From positions 13,952,001 to 14,016,000 of the forward strand of contig BSBM01000123.1 in assembly GCA_027924585.1 (NCBI GenBank): a stretch of 64,000 nucleotides of DNA, in the 5' to 3' direction. The notes below the pieces were generated by a model. That model saw only the letters and a program-made list of their open reading frames with translations, searched no databases and was not told the DNA's origin. Source of the stretch: Larix kaempferi. Its lineage: Eukaryota; Streptophyta; Pinopsida; Pinales; Pinaceae. Positions 56,072 through 64,000 of this stretch are shown here, piece after piece. The first letter of the stretch is position 1, and each line of letters opens with the position of its first letter. The position numbers and the translations under genes are program-made.

Positions 56072-59000
56072 TGTTATCACATTTATAGTAGTTGGGCTAC
56101 CATACATTATTTTTCTAATTCCAGTACACTTTTCAGCCAGTTCCCTTGCATTGAGATGCTGAGATGAGCATCTATTATGGATCATGTTATTATATGGACA
56201 GCAATTTTTGTTCCCCATGCCATGATTGAGTTTCAGGACACTCGGAGAGATGACCGATGTGGCCATTTAGCCATTTATGCAGAGCAGACAGTATTGCCCA
56301 GAGTTATAGCAGCAGTTTCAGAAGACAAATGATGGTTCATATATTATGCATTCAGGTATATGACTCAGCAGGTATATCTTGGTGTTATGGTTATATTGCT
56401 TTTATGTTCATTCTTGTAGCATGTCTTAGCATTTAGTATCATGATCTGGCGATCATATAGATATGTGGACCTGGTTGTACTTTTATATATCTATTTGTCC
56501 CCACTCAGACTTAGAAGTTCACTACCCATACTCATTGGTTTTACCCTCCCTAGGGAGAATAGAGGTGATCATTCCCACCATACTTTGGCTTGCTAGTGTT
56601 GGTCTCATTATTCACTGTCTTCATCCATCCATTACCTACCAGTTTGTTTATTACCCTGACTTACTACTTGACTAGTGGCATGGAGGACCTTCCCCCACTT
56701 TAGCCTCTGTGTTGGATAAGCTTCCTTGTTTATTTGTGTCTCGGCTCTAAGTTGGTGACAGAACTTGCCTTTGGTGAGTTGGATTGTAGTCCTAAATCAT
56801 TCTGGTCGGTTGTCCCGATGTTTGGCACTGGTACGAACTCCCCCTAGTCACTTAAGATGTGTTGGCTAAAACTAAAAGCTCATGTACTACTTATGGAAAC
56901 TTATGTAAATTCGCCCAGGAAACTGTAAACTCTAGAATGTGTTTATCAACACACGTGAGTAAAGGGCAAGAGCAATGAAAAGCTAAAAATACTCCTTGAA
57001 GAGTATAATGAAAGGTCCAAAAAAGCAATGGTTCTTAAACTCCATATCTAAACGATTGTTGACCTTATATATGTACAAACATGCCCTGGATGCAAGCTGC
57101 AATTAGTTGTGCTTATCAACACACCTGAGATCTGAAGGGTTATGTAGGCCAAAAAGGCCATGAAATGAAATCAATGGATCCTAATGAAACTGGATCATCT
57201 TTTATAAAAGTAGACATGGTGCCTAAGTTGAATAAGCACTCTTTGAACAACTTACCGATCTGTGAGACACTGCCATCCCCCGCGTTATTGCTTGTCCAGC
57301 ATATGTTAGAGTGTGTATTCCCTTTCCATTTCCAAAGTGTCACAATGTCAAGTTAGTAGTCATCCCTTAGCCTAGCCTTTTTATTTTTAGCCCTCACCCT
57401 TCATTGGCAAATTGATCACAACTGTGAAGTGAGTATGGTCTTGAAAGTCTGGTCTGAGTAATAATAATAATTAATGACCTTATATATTTGGTTTTAGATC
57501 GCCAGTAATGATTACTTCTTGTTATAATTGTTACTTGAATGAACTGCAGAGTATGCTTTAACCTTTGACACCTTGCAGTAGTTTGATGATAGCCTGAGTT
57601 ATATTTTGGGTCATGTTGACTTGGTCAAACCCATTTTGACCAAAAGTCAACCACAGGACATGAGGTGGCAGACCTCAGATGATACAGAGATATGATGTAT
57701 GGTCTGGTACAGGTCACCATGGTGGTTCTATGCAGTGGTTTCAGACTTATGATGATGATTTGTGCTTTTCAGCACTTTTAAAGATTATTATTATTTGGTC
57801 TGTCGGATATGATGGACATTTATTTTGGATCATGCAGAGATCTATATGGTGTATGAGTACACATCCTGGATATATTTGGGCTCTCTGAGTCCAATGAGAT
57901 AGTCTGTTTTCAATTTTGGGAAGTTACAGTGATTTTTAGCCTCAGTTGGCTATCCTGGTGCAGTTTTGGCCTATCAGAGGCCCTGTCAGAGCAGTGATGA
58001 GATTTGATGGGTTCACCTAGGGCGCTGTGCATGGAGGGGGTGGTCCAAACACTTGATATTACCATAATACCCCCTCCCAGAGAGCATGGTGGCCTCACCT
58101 TAACAGTGTAGGCACTCCAGGAGGTAGTTTGGGCATGTTCACATTTCCCGAGGCAGTTAAAAAATGGTAAAAATGGCTACTGAGGGATTCGATTTGGGTT
58201 ACTGAGGCAAGGGATTGGCATGGGATGATGTTTGATGATGAGAGTGATGTCTTCCACACCTTCTCCAACAGTTTCAACTTTCTGTGGGGCCTACACTCTT
58301 CACTCCGGCATCTTATATGGTTTTCTGGAGCCTCCAAAGGCTCACGACTTTCCCAAAGAGGCAGGATTTGGTGCTTAGAGCATTATTTTATTGATATTTT
58401 GCCATGGGGATTGACCAAGGGTGTTAGAAATTACCCCTTGGACCCACCATGAGCTAGATCTTATATTTTATCATTGAGATTTGGTGGGACCCCCTCTCCT
58501 AGGGCGATTTGGTCCATTGATATGTTATATTGTTATATTGATCCATGTACTTTATTGTTGAGCTCATCTCAACCATTGATTAGATCACTTTGATCTTTTA
58601 ATCTTAGCCATCCATTCAAAAGGTGGTTAGGGTTTTGGTGTCTCTCCATCCTATTTAAAGGAGAGAGCTCCTCATTGTAAAAGGACTTTTGGCTCTGGAT
58701 TATTGGAATAGAAAAATACTATTGCATCTACTTGTCTTGTGGTGGTGAATGCTTTTGGAGTTCGACTGTTTGTTCTTCCTTTGCACTGGGTTATTGGAGA
58801 TTATCTTGCTATCTTTTTGTCCATGTATTTTTCATTGACAGGTGGAGGCCGATTTGCTTAAAGGAGGTCGCATTGGTAGGGGAGACTCTCCCTGCCTCTT
58901 CTTTGGGGTTTATTCGTCAATAACAGGGAGTATTACTATCTTAGTACCTTCTACTTCATGTTATCATTTGCTTATGCTTGTATTTCCTCCATGCTTGATC

Positions 59001-60150
59001 ATTCTGATTGAATCGATTTCCTTGGTTTGACAGGTAGAGGAGGGCGCATGTGTGGACTAGGGCATCACTTGAAGCAAGAAAACTCAAAGATCTCCCATTT
59101 GATCTCTGCGGGAACATTCCTCTTACAACAAGGCAACCTCATCCATCACACAGGTATGATCTCAAGGTAAATTTCTCATTCCATGATCTATCCATTTGTC
59201 TAAGTTATTAAAACCCTCATCGTTTAAAACCCTCATTTTACATTTTTTCAGATCTACTTGGATCTAGTAGGCTTTTGGGTAAGATATTGAAAACCCACCT
59301 CTATAGCATCCACGGCAATTCGGATCTATAGTTTGGTGTGGATTGGCTTCCATTTGACCCCTTTCCCAAGGCACCTTAGCCTCTGGAAGTGAGGTCACAC
59401 TCCTTGGTTGGGTGAGTTTGCTAGGTTCCAAGATCTGGGTAGGTGAGATCCCACTTGATTTGAACTATCCTCACTTGATAACCTACCCCTAGTGCTTCAC
59501 CTTGTGGGCCCCATTCCTCATTTTGAGGGTTGTGCCCCACTTGGGTCACTTGGTGATGCATTTCGAATCTCAGATCTACTGAGATCTAGCCATTGGATGA
59601 CCTTGATCTTCAAAACCCACCTTGTTTTACACCTTGAAAACCCCGATCTACATTTTGGTGGACATCCGACTCCATTTGGCCCAGGTCCCAAGGCATTGAT
59701 CCTTCTCCTAAGGCTCACAACTTTTCTGGGTTCTGAGATTTCCTTGTGGGTTGATCTCTGTTTGGTTGTTTGAACACTTAGATACTGTCATATCCATCTA
59801 TCAAGCATAGCTAGAAAGCGCTAACCGTCAGATCTCTAATTTGGGACACTTTCCCTATTTTAAGGGTCACGTTTCCCAAGGCAATTGATTTTGACCATTT
59901 GAAACTAGCTTTTGAATCCTGGAATCATACTTAATCCTAGAATCACTGTGTGTCATCTTTCATTATCGTATCACACTTTTCCTAAGCCTCCACAATGGTC
60001 CTATTTCCTTAATTCTAGGGTTCCATACCTGTCACCCTACGTACTTCATTAGATTGATTTGATCTAGTGATTGGGTTGATCTCTCCTATCGGGAGTAGAT
60101 CTGGGTCTCCCCCTTGTTATCTTGGCTTTGATAGCTAAAGCGAAGAGTGC
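56072..60150 (+). repeat. LTR-like repeat unit, copy 1 (4,079 bp)
   Basis: Starts TGTTATCACATTTATAG and runs to the start of copy 2. Landmarks repeat at a near-constant offset of about 4,079-4,103 bp. Examples are the block ACTCATTGGT...CTTGCTAGTG near 56540, the promoter-like CTATTTAAAG at 58651, and GATATTGAAAACCCAC near 59285. The copies are clearly diverged. No coding region is recognised. A TG start, a mid-unit TATA-like site and long non-coding sequence suggest a long LTR, but an ordinary tandem duplication is possible. Confidence 0.8.
58651..58660 (+). promoter_or_regulatory. TATA-like site in repeat copy 1
   Basis: CTATTTAAAG followed by GAGAGAGC and CTCATTGTAAA. The same block occurs in copy 2 at 62730-62738, so it is conserved between diverged copies. 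Confidence 0.45.
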
Positions 60151-63100
60151 TGTTATGACATATATAGTAGCCGGGCTACCATACATTATTTTTCAGATTC
60201 CAGAGCACATTTCAGCCAGTTCCTTTACTTTGAGATGATGAGATGAGCAGCTATCTTTGGATCACTATCAGATTGTGGATAGCAGTTGTATTCCCCATGC
60301 CATGACTGAGTCTCAGGACACTCAGAGAGATGACCGATGTAGCCATTATACCATTGGAACAGAGCAGTCAGTAGTGCCCAGAGTTACAGCAGCAGTTTCG
60401 GGGGACAGATGATGGTACAGGTTGATGAGCATTCAGGTATATGACTCAGCAGGTATATCATGGTGTTATGGTTAGATTGCTTTTATACTTATTCTTATAG
60501 CATGTTTTAGCACTCAGTGTCATGATCTGGCGATCATATAGATATTTGGACCTGGTTGATCTATCATATATATTATATTGTCCCTACTCAGACTTAGAAG
60601 TTCACTATTCATACTCATTGGTATGTACCCTCCTTAGGGAGAATAGAGGTGATCATTCCACCATACTTTGGCTTGCTAGTGTTGGCTCCATTATTCATTG
60701 TCTTCATCCATCCATGGCCTACCTTCTAGTTTATCACCCTGACTTACTGCTTGACTAGTGACATAGAGGATCTTTTCCCCACTGTAGCCTCTATATTGGA
60801 TGAGCTTCCCTGTTTATTGTGTCTCGGCTCTGAGTTGGTGACAAAACTTGCCTATGGCGAGTTGGAGTTCCTTGTGAATTCCCCCTAGTCACTAAAGTTG
60901 TGTTGGCTAAACCTGAAACTTTTAGTGCTGCCATGAATACAAAATCTGGAAAAATGAAATGCTATATCTTGTAAAGCCCATTCATGCAATGTGTTTCTAA
61001 ACACACATGAATGAAAGGCATGCCAAATGAAAATGGCTGTGAAAATAAAATGTTATATCTTGTGGAAAATAAATACCTAGGTAAACAAGCTGTCCATGAC
61101 ACACCTAGAAGTGCTCAGGTAAACAAGTGCCTTAAAAACACACCTGCAGCAGAAAGCCTAAAATAAATGTAAATCTATGCAATGTGTTTATAAACACACA
61201 TAGATCAAGGCTATGGAAACTTCAGGCCCAAAAAGCAATGGAACTTAAAAGCTACATCTAAACAATTGCTGGCCTTATTTGTATTATGGATTGTGCGCAT
61301 CTGTGAAGGAGAATAAACCCTCTTTAAACAACTCATCCATTTGTGAGACACCGCCATTCCCTGTGTTATTGCTCATTCAGTATATACTATGGTGTATTCC
61401 CTTTTCCTTGCCAAAGTGTCACCAAGTCAAGACAGTTAAGTCATCCCTTAGCCTAGCCAGTTAATTTAAGCCTTCACCCTTCACTAGCAAATTGATCACA
61501 ACTATGAAGTGAGTATGATCCTGAAAGTCTAGTCTGAGTAATAATAATAATTAACGACACTATATATTTGGATTTAGATCGCCAGTCATGATTACTCTGT
61601 GTTATAATTGTTATTTGAATAAGTTGTAGAGCATATATTAACCTTGACACTTTGCAGCAGCTATTGATGATGATCTGAGTTATATTTGGTCTTGGTTAGA
61701 CCTAGTTTGACCATGGAGGACCATGGGACATGAGATGTTGGACCTTATGATGATATGGATAGATGATATATGGTCTATGTATACATACATGATGACTCTA
61801 TGCAGCAGATACAGGGTTATGATGATGATTCTGGGGTTACAGCAGTGTTTGTATATGTACAACGCATTATTATTGGCCTTGATCCGGTATATTGGATATT
61901 TATTTTGATCATGCAGAGATTCATATGGTGTATGAGTACACATCTTGGATAGATTTGGACCTTCTGAGTCCAATGGGACAGTTTGTTTTCAGTTCCGGGC
62001 ACTTACAGTGATGATTGAGCCTCAGTAGGCTGTCCTAGTGCAGTTTTGGCTTGTCGGAGGCCCTGTCAGAGCAGATGTGATTTTTATCCGGTTGACCTAG
62101 GGCGCTGATGATGGAGGGGGTGGTCCAGCCACTTGTTTTTACCATATTACCCCCCTCCCGGACACACTGGTGCCCTCACCTTGACAGCGCAGGCACTCCA
62201 GGAGGCAGTTTGGGGCAGTTTCACGCTTCCCGAGGCATTTCAGGATTGGTAGAAATGGCTATTGAGGAAATCGATTTGGGCTACTGAGGCAAAGTTATGG
62301 CATGGGATGATCAGTGATGATAGATCGGGACCTTCCACACCTTCTCCAGCAGTTTCAGCTTCATCGGGGCCCGCATCCATCACTTATGGCACTTTCTGTG
62401 GATTTTTGAGGTCTTTTGAGGACCACGACTTCACTATGGAGGCACGATTTGGTACATTCATGATTATTTTTTGGTTATTGTGCTATGGGGATTGACCAAG
62501 GAGGGATAAAATTACCCCTTGGACCCACCATAAGCCTCTTATGATATTTTGTCATCATGATTTGTTGGGATTCCCCTCTTATAGGGCGATTTTGTCCACT
62601 TACATTATATTTTATTAGTGATCCATGTATTTTATTGTTGAGCTCATCTCAACCATTGATTAGATCATGAGATCTTTTAATCTTAGCCACTCATGTAAAA
62701 AGTGGTTATGATTGTACTCTCTCCCCATCCTATTTAAGGAGGGAGCCTCTCATTGTAAAGGTCATCTAGAGATTTTTGGCTCTTGGCTCTTGGAATAAAA
62801 TTTCTATCTTTTGGAGTACATGCTTGGATTGGAGTGGATGTTGGTTGTTTCGATTGTAAATGCTATTGTCCATTGCACTGGAGGATCTATTGTAGCTATC
62901 TTGCATATTTGCCATACTTTATTTGCAGGTTAAGAGGGCGATTTTGACAAGTGCGAATTGGTGGGGAGGCTTGCCCTTCAAGCTTGGAAGAAGTCGTTTT
63001 GGGTTTGACAGGGAGTAGTTTTGCCTTTGTGTCAACTATTCTATGTTTCTCTCTCTCTTGCTTGCATCTACCTTCAATTTGTTAAACTGATTGATGCTTT

Positions 63101-64000
63101 GCTCCTTGGCTTGACAGGTTAGAAGGAATCACATGTGGCTTGGAAAAATTTATTTGGCAAGAGGGCTTCAACAATTCTCCATTTGATCTTTGGCAAAGTA
63201 ATCCTCGTCTCAACTAGCATTCATCTCTTCATCCAGGTATGTCCCAAGAGGTATGATCTTCTCTTCCTTGAATCTTCCATAATTTCTAGATCACAAAAAA
63301 ACCTAATCAAATTAAAACCCTTGTTTTTGGTATTTTTCAGATCTACTTAGATCTAGCCTTGTTCTTGAAGAGATATTGAAAACCCACGTCTATAGCATCC
63401 ACCCCTAGTTGGATCTATAGTTTGGTGGTGATTGGCTAAGAATTGACCCACTTTTCAAGGCAAAAAGCCCTCCTTGACCCAAATCGCACTTCCTAGAGAG
63501 AGGCTTGTTGGGCTAGATCTAGCACATGGGTAGGTGAGATCTCAATTGATTTGCATTCTAGACACTTCATAACCTAAACCCATATCCTTACTTTGGTGAA
63601 AACTACCTTGTGGACATCTTTCCATGTTTTAAGGGGTTGAAACCCCCTTTTGATCTTCTTGGTACCTTAAAACTTAGATCTACTAAGATCTAGCCATTGG
63701 ATTCACTTGAAACTTTGAAGGAACATAGATCGGGGTACTAACATCCCGGATCTACATTTTGGTGGCCATTGGACTTGATTTGGTCCACCAAAACCCATTT
63801 TTGGACCCTCCTTGAGCAAGTCGCACCCCCTTGATTTTTTGAGTTGGTCCACTTCTAGGAAGTGGGTGTTGGAGATTTTTGTGGATTTGGAATGCCCATG
63901 CCTTGAAACCTAGGTCTATACTGTCCTTTTGTCAAGATCCGCCTTGGGGATTGCATTCCTTGTTTTAAGGGATTGTGGTCCACTTTTGGTCATCTTTTAA
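60151..64000 (+). repeat. LTR-like repeat unit, copy 2, cut by the window end
   Basis: Starts TGTTATGACATATATAG and follows copy 1 collinearly, with scattered substitutions and small indels. It probably continues past the window end. Confidence 0.8.

Overview
The window looks like a stretch of plant nuclear genome made almost entirely of transposable elements. It is AT-rich and intron-poor. It carries Ty1/copia and Ty3/gypsy LTR elements, a hAT transposon with BED and DUF659-type domains, a tRNA-derived SINE and a caulimovirid-like reverse transcriptase relic. LTRs of up to about 4 kb and deep nesting fit a seed plant with a large genome, possibly a gymnosperm, but the species cannot be fixed from the sequence. 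I found no convincing host gene, rRNA, tRNA gene or CRISPR array.

Left part (1-17.9 kb): a decayed caulimovirid-like RT relic on the minus strand (567-1389), unassigned sequence, then a complete and apparently very young non-autonomous element (4286-13341, minus strand). This element has two 3,343-bp LTRs with no difference in the stretches compared, a CTTAC target duplication, a perfect 18-nt tRNA-Asp primer binding site and one intact 558-codon gag-like gene. It has no pol (TR-GAG class).

Middle part (17.9-44.5 kb): copia element A (17902-22286, target duplication AGCAG) keeps only a degenerate protease-region gene. It is followed by a stack of five nested elements. Truncated copia B (23025-25308) is interrupted by a hAT transposon (25309-44476). 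The hAT transposase is split by gag-only copia C (27346-42932, target duplication CATAG). The internal region of C is interrupted by copia D (32705-40831, minus strand, target duplication ATATG). The RT gene of D is interrupted by a 1,631-bp solo LTR E (34691-36321, target duplication CACCA). Each younger insertion can be delimited to the base, so the order of events can be read directly: B, hAT, C, D, E.

Right part (44.5-64 kb): a cluster of CTCGATCGAG-type palindromes, a 4.4-kb solo LTR (F) of a family related to the TR-GAG element, a SINE with a 14-bp target duplication, a gypsy-type gag fragment, and two diverged tandem copies of a 4,079-bp LTR-like unit. The second copy runs off the window.

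The recurring theme is parasitism among parasites. Three LTR elements retain clear termini and priming sites but encode only gag or a protease-region remnant, so they would need pol from other elements. Copia D carried a full gag-pol but is now broken by stops, frameshifts and insertion E.
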